From Meloidogyne chitwoodi (lineage: Eukaryota; Nematoda; Chromadorea; Rhabditida; Meloidogynidae), in the NCBI GenBank assembly GCA_015183035.1, contig JACZZP010000029.1, positions 1-46,375 on the forward strand: a DNA stretch of 46,375 nt, in the 5' to 3' direction. Positions 14,793-24,197 of this stretch are shown piece by piece. Position numbers and translations under genes: made by a program. Within the stretch, counting starts at the first letter, position 1. The number at the start of each line of letters is the position of its first letter. Under the pieces are notes generated by a model, which was given only the letters and a program-made list of their open reading frames with translations, was not told the DNA's origin and did no database searches.

Positions 14793-17700
14793 CTACATCC
14801 CGCTGTTTTAATAAAAATAACTATGGTACATTAACAAAATAACCTCGATTCTATGTAACCATTTGTAAAGATTCGTAGCATAAAATCGCCTTCTTGCCCA
14901 GGCTATAATTTTGTCATCTCTTTTAGAATTAATAACTTGTAACCTCATGTAGAAGGAACTATCACATAATCGCCTGTAGGCATACGAAAACGACCGGTAA
15001 TCTGACAAATTGTTAGTTTAAACTTTAGTTAAAGATATTTACTTCTCTGAGATTAATAAAAGCCGGGCTTCGTGCACAAGATTTTGTGTTTGAAAAAAAA
15101 TCCGTACTCAATTTGCCAGACACCCCACTTTTCTGAGAATTAAAGAAGTTTAGTATTTAACATATATTTTGTGTGAACTCAAAAAATAAGTACTACTAAC
15201 ATACATGTTTTTATATAAATTATAATGAATCTACATTACTAAACTCATATACAGCAAAGCCTATAGCTAGATTTTCCACACCTGTATGCTTCAATTCGCG
15301 TCGATATTTTTGCATTACAGCTATTACAACAGTATCATTATCGTTTGGATCTGAATCAGAAAGGCTCATTCGATACTGCGGATTCGAAGCAAAAGTTCCT
15401 TGAACGTTTAAATTATGTTGATCATTTATACATATAATTAAAATAAAATATTAATATTATTAGACTACTACATAGATTTAATTCCCTGTTTTCTTTTGTA
15501 AAGGAGCACACTAAATATTACTCAAAAATTTATTTAAAATTATACTCAAGTAATTTATACAGCCTCCAGCTGTCTGACTAGCACGCCATGATCCATCGTG
15601 AGAATTAGTCGCCCAGGTGTTTTGTGATGTAGGCCTAACTCCAGTCATTTCTAAAATTAAAATCATTTCCACTGTTTGTAGTGGGGTTTACAAAAGAAAT
15701 TCAGACCTATTTAAAAACATGAAAATTTAGCCCTATTTCCTTGGTTCATCTATCATAAAATCTTTATAACCTTTATTACAAGATATGGATTGACCAGGAA
15801 ATATAAATTAAATCTAGTCGACTAACCATAAACCTCTTCCATTACATCTGGTCCAAAATTGCAGATTTCTAATTTCACAAAACTTCTCGTAAAATCATCA
15901 AAAGACATCCTGATATATCATATATAAAAGTATTAGCTAATTACTTACCAGAACTCGCCATCATGAGCAAAATTCAAACCCATATCTTTTTTCAATTCGC
16001 TGGATAGTTGATTCCATTCTTTTGAATTATCTAATAATTCAATTTAAGAAAATTCATAACAATATTTTATAATTTAACAAAAACCTGACCATGACCCATT
16101 CAATTCTTGTTCATTACCCCATGGATTTCTAATACGTAATAAGGGTATTTGGCCATAAGTGGTAGAAACAATCCGCATCCCAGTGTTGAATAAGCATGAC
16201 CCTAAAAATGCTAGTTCAATTTATATTTACTAACTCTCCCACACTATATATGTATCACTTATTCATTGACACAACTATATTCATTACTAATTGTAAGATA
16301 AAAATATAAATTAGTTTGAAATAAATACTTTTACTAAACCGTTAGGCAATTTTGCTTCCCATATATTTGGATCTGCTTCAATAGAAGATCCGAAAAGTGA
16401 TCCCATCTCGAAGCCACGAACCATCATTTGCATCAAATTTTCTGTTCGTTCTTGCAGATCATAAAATTCAGTAAGTCCACCAGTCATATCCTCAAGTGCT
16501 TCGCTAGTTGTACCACCCTTCAGGGCTTCATATGAACCGTGTAATCTGACAGAAAATTATCTATTATTAAATAATAATGGCTTTTAATTTTCGTTTATGA
16601 AAGATTTTAATGTTATTTATCAAGATAAACTAACTTTGCATATGCTTTCTCCAGCAATGCGCTCAAAAATTCATTCCTATTAAAAAACATTAATTCGGAA
16701 GAACCCATTTTACATACAACTCGCGTGAATGCATGTACAATAATTCACCATCCATCGAACAAGGCAATCGTTCATCTATTACAACATCTACCCATCGTCC
16801 GTACTGCCAAAATTGGAAATGAAATAATCCTAAATTTAGATTTTAACAGATTTTTACTAGATTTATGACCAAAGATCTTTTTGTAGTTTTACAGAAATAA
16901 AAAACCTGCATAATTCTCAGTAAAACTTTGATCTGGGGGCACCACACGATAGAATAACTCATCTCTAAGTGTTAAAATAGCTGCAGCGGCCATAAGCCAA
17001 CAGTCGCCCAGTTTGCCCTGAATTATATCAAAACGACTATGACCTTCGCAAATCAGTTGAGGATCCCTCACAACTACAATATTTAGAGAAAGTTGGTTAG
17101 TTCTTTAGTATTGAAAACCTTTATTTACTCAAGTGAAATTTTTCATTTTTCTGATTTCTTTTAAAGAAAATTTTTTCAAGTTGAAAGATTAGTTGGTTTT
17201 TAATTTTCATTACTTTTGCCTGGACGCAGCCATTTTACTTGTTGAGGTGAGGCACGAATAAAAAATAATGATTGTGCATTTGCAGGAAAATCAGGATCTT
17301 CATATAATCGCTTTTCCTGAATAGTTTAGTTTAAATAATCAGTTTATTTGATAGTAGACCTGTAAACAACGATTTCGCTCATCATAAAAACTGACAGGTT
17401 CTTTGCGTCGAATTGGTGGTCCAGGGGCCTATTTCAATATCCGCCATTTGCCATCGCCAATATTGGCTGTTGGTTTCCCATCGCCAGAAAAGTCTGTTTC
17501 AATATTTTTATTGGGAAATGGCGGCTTTCTGTTTCAATAAATTCCAATTGCCAACTACCATCGCCATCGATGGCGATGGGAAACCATCAATAAATCTGGC
17601 AATTGGCACGCCATTTTCGAGAAAAATGGCAGGTTTTGTTTCAATATTTTCCAATTGCCAATTAATGGCATGCCATGTTGCCAGCACAAAATAGCATCGG

Positions 17701-18871
17701 CGAACGATGCCATTTATCTTATTCTTATAGTTTAGACTTGTAAAAGGGGTCTAATATGTGGTTTTCAAGGGTGCTGAGTTCAAATCTAATGTCAGAATTT
17801 ATTTAATATTTTTATTTTTCAGAAATGGACATTATTTCAGACGCTTATTTAAATTTGGGGTTTTACGAGTTTCAATCGCATGTAACTCGGTTCATAGTCA
17901 ATTTTATAAAACGTGAGTGGTACCACCAATCGATCTAACTCGACGAGACGAATCGAATAATGTCTTTTTTCGTTTTCCAAAAAATCAAGTACTTGATTAA
18001 AAATCATAGATAAAATCAAGTGATAGACAAAAGCTGACCTCAGATTCGTGATCAGCGCCCCAAATTACTCCTAGAAACATGTTTTCAGAATTATTTAATT
18101 TTTTCGATAGGACCACAAGTCCGAAGGATTGCCACAAGATCCAAATTTTAGATTAAAAAATAATTTTAAGGAAAAATCCTATTGAAAATAAAAAGAAAAA
18201 CCTGTGTGATCCTGAAAAAACCAAAAATTAGTCAAAAATGCAAAATTTAAACAATTGCCAACATGCCATCAAAAAAATTGGTTTTCCAGAAAAGTTGAGA
18301 AACAGACTTTATTTATTGAAACAGACTTTTCTGGCGATGGAAAACCATCACTACTTTGATGGCGATGGGATGCCAGAAAAAAATATTGGCAATTGGGATG
18401 CCAATTCTGCCAATTGGCGTATATTAAAACAGCTTTTCTCGAAAATGGCGTGTTGGCGCCAGAATTCTGGAAATTGGCGGATATTGAAATAGGCCCCAGG
18501 TGTAGGGACCAGCTCAGGTTTTACGAAAGGATCGACCTTAAATATTAAGAAATAAAACCTTAATAGATTTATTACATCTCTGTGAAATTTTCCAGAAATA
18601 ATATTGTCTAAAATTATTTTTCCAATTGTTCCAAGCTTGTTATCCTTTCCTCCCAAATTGAATAAGACATTTCCAGCAATAGCTCCAATGATCTTACCAG
18701 TATGAGGATTCACACCTAAATTGATCATTATGTACAAACAAAAAACAATATTTGCTACCATCTAGCAACTAAATTCTTGATTATTTTTTTAAAGCTTATA
18801 ATACAAAATCCACAGACCAAGAAAACGATGAGCAGCCTCTCCAATTAGATTTCCAATTAAGTCACAGACTC
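14793..18871 (-). pseudogene. Calpain (CLP-1-like cysteine protease), disrupted
   Basis: At least 14 minus-strand exon blocks read in order from 18.87 to 14.79 kb. They are an N-terminal LIGEAAHRFLG / VNPHTGKIIGAIAGNVLFN module as in nematode CLP-1; VDPFVKPELVPTPG split from PPIRRKEPVSFYDERN by an inserted transposon (17426-18495); QGKLGDCWLMAAAA with the active-site Cys (16917-17074); [25 protein letters not shown] with the catalytic His (about 16190-16203); RIRNPWGNEQELNGSW with the catalytic Asn; MSFDDFTRSFVKLEICNF; and domain-III blocks ending GRFRMPTGDYVIVPST and GQEGDFMLRIFTNG. A single missing base between GHAYS and TGMRIVS, and a two-base loss at the join before EPGQEGDF (creating TGA), shift the frame. 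The gene's 5' end is not in view on the left of the Polinton. Calpains are Ca2+-dependent cytosolic proteases; this copy cannot make a full product. Confidence 0.88.
17426..18495. mobile_element. Non-autonomous TIR DNA transposon (1070 bp) in a calpain exon
   Basis: The element starts GGCCTATTTCAATATCCGCC and ends with its exact reverse complement (20-bp perfect terminal inverted repeats). It is flanked by a 5-bp direct repeat CCAGG at 17421-17425 and 18496-18500. Removing the element plus one CCAGG restores the calpain reading frame as PTPGPPIRRKEP. The outer ~250 bp of each side are degenerate inverted copies rich in GGCAATTGG and GGCGATGGG motifs; the middle is AT-rich. No transposase is encoded, and the open frames inside are by-products of the inverted repeats. 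It behaves like a large MITE; I cannot assign its superfamily. Confidence 0.88.
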
Positions 18872-19290
18872 CTACATTTAAAGATAAACAAAAATCAATA
18901 TTTTTAAAATAATAATGTAAACAACAATTTATGAGAAAATTTGAAACCTATTTAAGCGCAATGGAAAAATAATAAAACGAAAAACCTCAAAAAGGTCAAT
19001 GGTAAAATCGTCAAAACGACTGCTAACAAATTAATAAAAGGTCAGGATGGGCACCCAGAGAAGCCCAGTCTTTTATTATTTAGGAATTCCAATTGAAGTT
19101 TCCCACATTTTATCACATTATTAAACATCTTAGAAGGGATCCAACTATTATAAACAACAAAATTCAATAATAGTAACATATCCAAAGATTATTTACATTA
19201 GTATAAAAGATAAAGAGGCAGTGTCTGCTCAAAATTATTCCGACAGTAGTGAACACACCTAAGTATATCCTAATAATATTTAGACACGTA
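18872..19290. other. Host flank between calpain remnant and Polinton
   Basis: AT-rich host sequence. It holds the second copy (18911-19025) of the dispersed direct repeat and ends with the target-site duplication CACGTA (19285-19290). No further calpain exon was recognised here on the minus strand. Confidence 0.5.
18911..19025 (+). repeat. Dispersed direct repeat, copy 2
   Basis: Second copy of the repeat at 14484-14603, same orientation, with several substitutions and small indels. It lies about 265 bp from the Polinton insertion point. Confidence 0.7.
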
Positions 19291-19416
19291 AGTAGTTAGC
19301 CCTAAGGAGAAATTCCCTTTTTTTACCGCACTTTCCTGTGGGTATTGAAGGACACGCCCATATATTTTGTAGAAGAATTATTTTGATATTTGTCGACAAC
19401 CTAAGGGTTTGGGATG
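19291..19416 (+). repeat. Polinton left terminal inverted repeat (126 bp)
   Basis: Matches the reverse complement of 41737-41862 at 120 of 126 positions with no gaps; the mismatches are in the inner two thirds. It contains ACACGCCCATATATTTTG, so GGGCGTGT beside a TATAT run lies in both ends. Similarity stops at GGGATG (19411-19416). Confidence 0.95.
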
Positions 19417-19603
19417 TTTCAACCTTTACATTTCATGTTTTTCTTTTTATGTTTGCTGACATCCTAGAGGCTCCGCCCTTTTTTTAAAAAATAATTTATT
19501 TTTTATTTTAAAAAAAAAGTAAATTTTTTAAAAAATAAAAGGTGTGAATTTTTAAAAATTGTTTTTTTTTAACTATACTAAAAAAAACAATAAAAAATAT
19601 TAG

Positions 19604-19610
19604 TATATAA
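19604..19610 (+). promoter_or_regulatory. TATA box for the first Polinton gene
   Basis: TATATAA lies 40 bp upstream of the ATG at 19644. The preceding 190 bp between the TIR and this box is AT-rich and carries CTCCGCCC (19471-19478), the complement of the GGGCGGAG motif found near other promoters of this element. Confidence 0.6.
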
Positions 19611-19643
19611 GTAAAAAAAAAAGAAGTTAATATTAAATTAAAA

Positions 19644-20156
19644 ATGCATTTAATAATAATTTTAATTTCGTTTTTATTTTATAATGTTTATTCTAATATT
19701 TTTAATAATTCTGAGAGAGATCATTTAGATGATAAACCTTGGAAGAGAGAAGAAGCTAAAATAACAATGTTTAGAAGAATACCTCAAAAAGGAGGTGCTA
19801 ATACAAATAATTCAAACGGTTTTTTTGTAATTAAACATATAGACAAAATGTTGGATGAAAAAAGATTAGACTTAATTAATAAACAAATACCAAGAGTATA
19901 TGTTAGACCATATAATCCTGATTTTAAAGAAATAGAAACAATCCGTAAACAATTTTCAAAATGGATTGTGACACCTTCACCAAATACTATTAAAAAATTA
20001 CATATGTGGAGATCAAGTGATATACCTATTACAAAACAGAAATCAATTACTTTAGCAACTACAACTGTTTCTTCAAAAGGAAATGGTTTAAGTTTGGGTT
20101 TTATAAATAAATTTTTCTCATCTATTGGAAACTTCTTTAATTCATTATTTAAATAA
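19644..20156 (+). CDS. Polinton secreted protein with amphipathic C-terminus, function unknown
   Basis: A 170-aa protein, first gene of the element. Residues 1-19 (MHLIIILISFLFYNVYSNI) form a strong hydrophobic signal peptide or signal anchor. The middle is charged (RDHLDDKPWKREEAK, KRLDLINKQIPRVYVRPY) with no Cys. The last ~22 residues (LSLGFINKFFSSIGNFFNSL and the following two) place F/I/L on one helical face, as in membrane-active helices of small capsid-associated or viroporin-like proteins. I do not recognise the family. It has its own TATA box 40 bp upstream. If exported it could be glycoprotein-like, but it is short; a lytic or membrane-binding function is only inferred from the terminal helix. 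Confidence 0.75.
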   Translation: MHLIIILISFLFYNVYSNIFNNSERDHLDDKPWKREEAKITMFRRIPQKGGANTNNSNGFFVIKHIDKMLDEKRLDLINKQIPRVYVRPYNPDFKEIETIRKQFSKWIVTPSPNTIKKLHMWRSSDIPITKQKSITLATTTVSSKGNGLSLGFINKFFSSIGNFFNSLFK

Positions 20157-20160
20157 AAGT

Positions 20161-20188
20161 GGGCGTGGCTTAATTTGTTGTATAAAAG
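20161..20188 (+). promoter_or_regulatory. GGGCGTGG motif plus TATA box
   Basis: GGGCGTGG (20161-20168) begins five bases after the previous stop codon and is followed by TATAAAAG (20181-20188), 65 bp upstream of the ATG at 20246. The same G-rich octamer or its GGGCGGAG variant occurs near other promoters in this element. Confidence 0.6.
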
Positions 20189-20245
20189 CAGATCATCAAA
20201 ATTTTGAAAATCATTCATCTGTTTATTTTTAAAATTTTTGTTGCA

Positions 20246-20896
20246 ATGGCTCTTAATACAAATAACAAAAAACTTCTTACTCGACAAATTTTACCTGAAG
20301 TAGAAATAAATATTAATTTAAATGGTATAACTATTTCAAGTGACCGTTTAAATCCTTCACGTTTTGTTTCTTTTGAACAAGGAGGCAAATGTCGTGAATG
20401 TAAAAGTACAGAAGTTGAAGTTGATTATGTAATAACAAAAGATGGAATTACAATTTATTGTACTCGTATCTCTGGAACACGTTTTGTACCTTTTGACCAA
20501 ACTTATGATTTACCAGGAATTTGTTTCTTTCGGGTACATATTTAAAAAAGTTTAAAAAAATAATATTTTAAATTTAAGATTAAAAATAAAGGACGTGTTT
20601 TTAATATTCCACATAGCTCTGTACCAGTATCAACTCCCCAACCTTTGCCTCCAAAACAACAAGTTCAAAATAAACAAGAAAAACTAAAACAATTAAAACA
20701 ACCTGCTAACCAACAAAAATCTACAAAAAATGATGATAATAAAGAAAATGAAATATTAAATGAATTTTTTGATAATTTAAATGTTGCTACAACAGGAATT
20801 CATCAAACTGAACAATTAAAAAATTTAAAAAATCAAGCAGCAAAAGAACAAGAAGAAATGACAGCTATTGAATCATTATATAATATACCTCATTGA
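20246..20896 (+). CDS. Two-exon Polinton protein with an internal ~18-aa repeat, unknown function
   Basis: Exon 1 is 20246-20533 and exon 2 is 20579-20896; the 45-bp intron runs GTACAT...TTTAAG and joins in phase to give 201 aa. I chose the ATG at 20246 because the longer upstream frame only begins with TTG. The N-terminal half contains two similar segments, GITISSDRLNPSRFVSFEQ and GITIYCTRISGTRFVPFDQ, separated by KCRECK. This suggests a small duplicated fold, possibly metal binding. The C-terminal half is low-complexity, rich in Gln, Asn, Lys and Glu, and probably disordered. It lies directly before the packaging ATPase. No family was recognised. Confidence 0.75.
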
Positions 20897-20904
20897 TTTT
20901 TTCG

Positions 20905-20912
20905 TATTTAAA
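20905..20912 (+). promoter_or_regulatory. TATA-like box for the ATPase gene cluster
   Basis: TATTTAAA sits 40 bp upstream of the ATPase start. It may drive the four closely packed genes ATPase-118 aa-basic protein-integrase, because no other TATA-like box lies in the 6-19 bp gaps between them. Confidence 0.45.
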
Positions 20913-20944
20913 CTTTCATTATTATTTTTTCTCTTATTTTAAAA

Positions 20945-21604
20945 ATGGAATCATTAATATTCAAAGATAAAGATTTAAAATTCAAACTTCCTTTTGGTAT
21001 GATTATTTCTGGACCTAGTTCCAGTGGTAAAAGTACATTTTTATTAAAATTTATTTCTGAAGCAACAGACTTAATTGACCCTAAACCTAAAAGTATTCTT
21101 TATTGTTTTGGTGAGATGAGTAATATTGTACCTATTCTTCAAAAATCTGGAATTAGTGTTTTTTCGGGTGTTCCTCCTGAAGATTATATTAAGAAATATC
21201 AAAAACCTTTACTTTTAATTTTTGACGACTTGCTTCTTTCAATTGATGAAAAATATTTGTCAGAATTATTTACAAAAAAATCTCATCATCAAAATTTTGC
21301 TATAGTTTTTGTAACACAAAATTTATTTGAACGTAAAATAAAAGTTGCTAGACAAAATGCTCAATATATTATAATAATGCGTTCTCCAAACTCTGTTTTA
21401 GCTGTACGAAACATTGGAGTACAATTATTTCCAAGAAAACTTGATTATTTCATTGATGCGTATAGACAAGCAACAAATAAACCTTATGGTTATTTGGTTA
21501 TTGATATGCATGCTTCATCAGATCCTGAGTTACGTCTTCGTACAAGTATATTTAAAGACGACGAAGAAAAAATAATTTTTATTCCAAAAAACGGTCAAGT
21601 ATAA
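20945..21604 (+). CDS. Polinton genome-packaging ATPase (FtsK/HerA type)
   Basis: A 219-aa P-loop ATPase. Walker A is GPSSSGKST at residues 23-31, Walker B is LLLIFDD at 89-95, and a VTQN sensor-like segment lies at 123-126. In Polintons and related viruses (adenovirus-like, virophages, PRD1-like) this family pumps DNA into preformed capsids. The length is normal for the family. It is the first gene of a tight cluster: the next start codon is only 6 bp after this stop. The start is preceded by an A-rich leader (TTTTAAAAATGG), like most genes of the element. Confidence 0.95.
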   Translation: MESLIFKDKDLKFKLPFGMIISGPSSSGKSTFLLKFISEATDLIDPKPKSILYCFGEMSNIVPILQKSGISVFSGVPPEDYIKKYQKPLLLIFDDLLLSIDEKYLSELFTKKSHHQNFAIVFVTQNLFERKIKVARQNAQYIIIMRSPNSVLAVRNIGVQLFPRKLDYFIDAYRQATNKPYGYLVIDMHASSDPELRLRTSIFKDDEEKIIFIPKNGQV

Positions 21605-21610
21605 AAAAAT

Positions 21611-21967
21611 ATGGTTAGTCAACTTGTTCAAGATAACAAACAATTTTTAAATGTTCTAGCTCGAACAAAATCTCAACAGAAAATACGTCGTTTATTAAGA
21701 CTTGCAAATACAAATCAATTATTATCTCTATCAGAAATTTGTTTAAATATTTTAAAATCACGTTTTAATCTCACAAATGCCCAAAAGAAACGATTAATCC
21801 CTCATGCAGATTTCTTACGGCAAATGAGTCGTATAAGAAGTGAACGAGGAGCAAGAAAAATTTTAGATCAAAAAGGTGAAGGTATAGGCATGTTTGCTGC
21901 TCTCTTAACACCTGTTCTTTTAGATTTGGCAAAATCACTTGGAAATTCTATAAAAAGCAACGAATAA
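21611..21967 (+). CDS. Conserved small Polinton protein
   Basis: 118 aa, basic and helical, with N-terminal LARTKSQQKIRRLLRLANTN and a C-terminal Gly-rich hydrophobic segment (KGEGIGMFAALLTPVLLDLA). Its overall pattern is an R/K-rich start, a conserved SEICLNILKSRFNLTNAQKKRL-like middle (here split by a few changes), then KxxLxQKGxG and a hydrophobic tail. This matches small proteins I recall beside ATPase genes in other Polintons, whose role is unsettled (virion or DNA-binding component). It starts 6 bp after the ATPase stop, so it is probably co-expressed with the ATPase. Confidence 0.75.
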   Translation: MVSQLVQDNKQFLNVLARTKSQQKIRRLLRLANTNQLLSLSEICLNILKSRFNLTNAQKKRLIPHADFLRQMSRIRSERGARKILDQKGEGIGMFAALLTPVLLDLAKSLGNSIKSNE

Positions 21968-21986
21968 TTTATTAAATTTAAAAAAA

Positions 21987-23057
21987 ATGGCAAACAAATT
22001 TATTTTAGTTCCTGAAGAAATTTATAAAGGTTTAACTACCTATGATACAGGAGATCCAAATATTGACTCAATTAAAAAAGATTTAGAAAAAATAATAAAG
22101 AAAAAAGATACTCCAAATGTTAAAAATATACGATATAACCAGGAACTGAGACGGTATTTGCAAATGAGAAATGAACAACAGAATAGACCAGTCAAAGTTG
22201 AAATGGTAGCTAATCCTCAAGGAGCAATTATGAGTACAAGACCTTCTACAAATATAACTGAAGATGATGACGATGAATTATTAACAACTGACGATATTTC
22301 TCTTCCTTCATATCCAAGTCAACCTAAAGATATAGAACCTTTCATTAATTTTAAAACTCCAAAACGACCTCCTCCACCTTCTATACCTTCAATATCTTCA
22401 TCTTCATCTTTCAAGAAACGTTATAAAAAAATTAAAAAAAGCTCTCCACCACCACATCCTCCTCCTCAACTTCAACCATCTTCTTCAAATATTAAAATAT
22501 CAAAGAAAAATAAAACTAAGAAAAAAACTAATGCAATTATTGAAAATATACCTTTAACATCTGTTGCTGTTAAGAGAGAACTAAATACTGAAGAAGATGA
22601 TGATGATGATGAATTTACAAAAATAAAACGAAAGAAAAATAATAATAAGCAAGAAATAAAAGAAAAAGAAAAAATACAAAAAAGACAAAAGTTTTTGGAA
22701 AGACGAAGAAAAAGACAAAAATTTAAAATTCCACTTGATCCTTATGATATTCAACAATTACGAACAAATGAAGAAAAAACAAAAAAGAGATCTAGAAAAA
22801 TTATTAAAGAAGGAAGGTCTCCCTCTCCACCTATACCACGTCAAAAATTTAAACGGAAATTTGAAGGTTCTTTTGGAAAAGTTGGAAAAAAATATAGAAA
22901 AGTTTCAAAGAAACAATCTGAAATAGCTTCAAAATTATGGATAAAAAGATTAAAGAGTAAAAATATAGAATTTCATCCTTATAAAACTAAAAAGAAATGG
23001 GCAACTAAAAAACCAACACAAAAAGATATAACAGGTTTTAAACCTTCTCTTTGGTAG
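21987..23057 (+). CDS. Polinton basic, disordered protein (candidate DNA-binding/core protein)
   Basis: 356 aa. The N-terminus (KFILVPEEIYKGLTTYDTGD) resembles the start of a protein often found just before integrase in Polintons. The middle is low-complexity with Pro-rich (PPPPSIPSISSSSS; SSPPPHPPPQLQPSSS) and acidic (EEDDDDDEF) stretches. From about residue 210 it becomes extremely Lys/Arg-rich (EKIQKRQKFLERRRKRQKF), with many nuclear-localisation-like clusters, and it ends in GFKPSLW. This composition fits a nucleic-acid-binding or genome-condensing virion protein, but that is inference from charge alone. It lies 19 bp after the 118-aa gene and 12 bp before integrase. Confidence 0.75.
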   Translation: MANKFILVPEEIYKGLTTYDTGDPNIDSIKKDLEKIIKKKDTPNVKNIRYNQELRRYLQMRNEQQNRPVKVEMVANPQGAIMSTRPSTNITEDDDDELLTTDDISLPSYPSQPKDIEPFINFKTPKRPPPPSIPSISSSSSFKKRYKKIKKSSPPPHPPPQLQPSSSNIKISKKNKTKKKTNAIIENIPLTSVAVKRELNTEEDDDDDEFTKIKRKKNNNKQEIKEKEKIQKRQKFLERRRKRQKFKIPLDPYDIQQLRTNEEKTKKRSRKIIKEGRSPSPPIPRQKFKRKFEGSFGKVGKKYRKVSKKQSEIASKLWIKRLKSKNIEFHPYKTKKKWATKKPTQKDITGFKPSLW

Positions 23058-23069
23058 TAGAAAAAAATA

Positions 23070-24155
23070 ATGGCAGATTATACAAAATTTCTTGAAGATC
23101 TATACAATAATCCGGAGTCTCCTGCAGCTTTCTCAGGTATTGATCGACTTTGGTATGAAGCGCGCAAGACTCTCAAACATATTCCTAGGTCAGCTGTTCA
23201 ACATTATTTAGAAGGGCATAGAACTTATACTCTTATGCGTCCTAAACGAATTCATTTTAAAAGATCTAAAACTGTGGCAGCAGGTTTTATGACAGATGTT
23301 CAAGTTGATTTGGCAGATTTCCAACAATTAGCAAGACATAATAAAGGAAATCGATATTTATTATTAGGAATTGATGTTCTTTCTAAACGAGTTTTTGGAG
23401 TTCCTGTAAAATCAAAAAAGACAGATGATATGCTTGACGGTTTTAAACAGTTATTTACTCAAATGCCTATGAAACCTCAAAGAATTTTCTCAGATAAAGG
23501 AACGGAATTTAAAAATAAACAAATGAAAGATTTTTTTGAAAAAGAAGGGATAGAAAAACATGAAGCTACACATTCTATTGTTAAAGCATCAGTTGCTGAG
23601 AGAGCAATTCGTAATGTTAAACAACGTCTTTATAGAAATTTTGCTCAAAAAAATACTTTAAACTGGATAGAAATTATTAATAAAATACTAACAGGGATAA
23701 ATAAAGCAAAAAGTAGAATTCATGGAATGCGTCCAATGGATGTTAATTTTAATAATGCTCAAAAAGTTTGGAAAAGAATTTATGGAAATATATTTTCTTC
23801 AAATAAAAAAATAAAACCAAAATTTAAAAAAGATGATTTTGTTCGAATGAGTGTAAATAAAGGAACATTTGAAAAAGGGTACAACCCAAATTGGGGAGAC
23901 GAGATACTTCAAGTAGACAAAATTAAAGAACAACCTTTACCTATTCAATACAAGGTTAGTGATGATAAAGGTGAAAAATTTAAAGGTTCGTTTTATAATG
24001 AAGAATTGACAAAAGTTAGAAAAGATGCAGATACAGAATATAGAATTGAAAAGGTTATACGAAAACGAAAAAGATCAGATGGAACTTTTGAACTTTTAGT
24101 TAAATTTATAGGATACCCAGAACGAGAATGGATACATGAGACACAATTAGTATAA
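23070..24155 (+). CDS. Polinton integrase (rve family) with C-terminal chromodomain
   Basis: 361 aa. The catalytic core shows D80 in VQVDLADF, D142 in FSDKGTEF and E177 in KASVAERAIRNVK, giving a DD34E arrangement of the retroviral integrase fold. The N-terminal zinc-binding domain of retroviral integrases is replaced by an EGHRTYTLMRPKRIHF segment, as usual in Polintons. Residues ~323-361 (EYRIEKVIRKRKRSDGTFEL then VKFIGYPEREWI) form a chromodomain, likely used for target-chromatin recognition. The enzyme should join the AG-CT ends to target DNA and create the 6-bp duplication seen at CACGTA. It follows the basic protein by 12 bp; its stop codon overlaps the TATA box of the next gene. Confidence 0.96.
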   Translation: MADYTKFLEDLYNNPESPAAFSGIDRLWYEARKTLKHIPRSAVQHYLEGHRTYTLMRPKRIHFKRSKTVAAGFMTDVQVDLADFQQLARHNKGNRYLLLGIDVLSKRVFGVPVKSKKTDDMLDGFKQLFTQMPMKPQRIFSDKGTEFKNKQMKDFFEKEGIEKHEATHSIVKASVAERAIRNVKQRLYRNFAQKNTLNWIEIINKILTGINKAKSRIHGMRPMDVNFNNAQKVWKRIYGNIFSSNKKIKPKFKKDDFVRMSVNKGTFEKGYNPNWGDEILQVDKIKEQPLPIQYKVSDDKGEKFKGSFYNEELTKVRKDADTEYRIEKVIRKRKRSDGTFELLVKFIGYPEREWIHETQLV

Positions 24156-24158
24156 AAG
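24151..24158 (+). promoter_or_regulatory. TATA box overlapping the integrase stop codon
   Basis: TATAAAAG covers the integrase TAA (24153-24155) and lies 47 bp upstream of the minor capsid protein ATG, so that gene probably has its own promoter within the end of the integrase gene. Confidence 0.6.
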
Positions 24159-24197
24159 CATTTCATTATTGTAATTTTTAATTTTAGATAAAAAATA

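Noticed and set aside
16180..16205. Calpain frameshift as a sequencing error
   Set aside because: Possible for one indel, but a second frameshift, the transposon insertion and the nearby decayed Hsp70, set against an error-free Polinton, make true decay more likely.
17413..17694. Open frame of 93 aa at the left end of the calpain-disrupting transposon
   Set aside because: It runs across the terminal inverted repeat and its degenerate inner copies; the translation has no transposase or other family features.
17740..17800. B-box-like GTTCAAATCT in the MITE suggesting a tRNA-derived SINE
   Set aside because: No A box or cloverleaf, and the element has clear TIRs, so it is a DNA transposon.
18351..18761. 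Single 136-aa reading frame across calpain exons
   Set aside because: It reads through an intron and into the inserted transposon; only the two calpain exon parts are meaningful.
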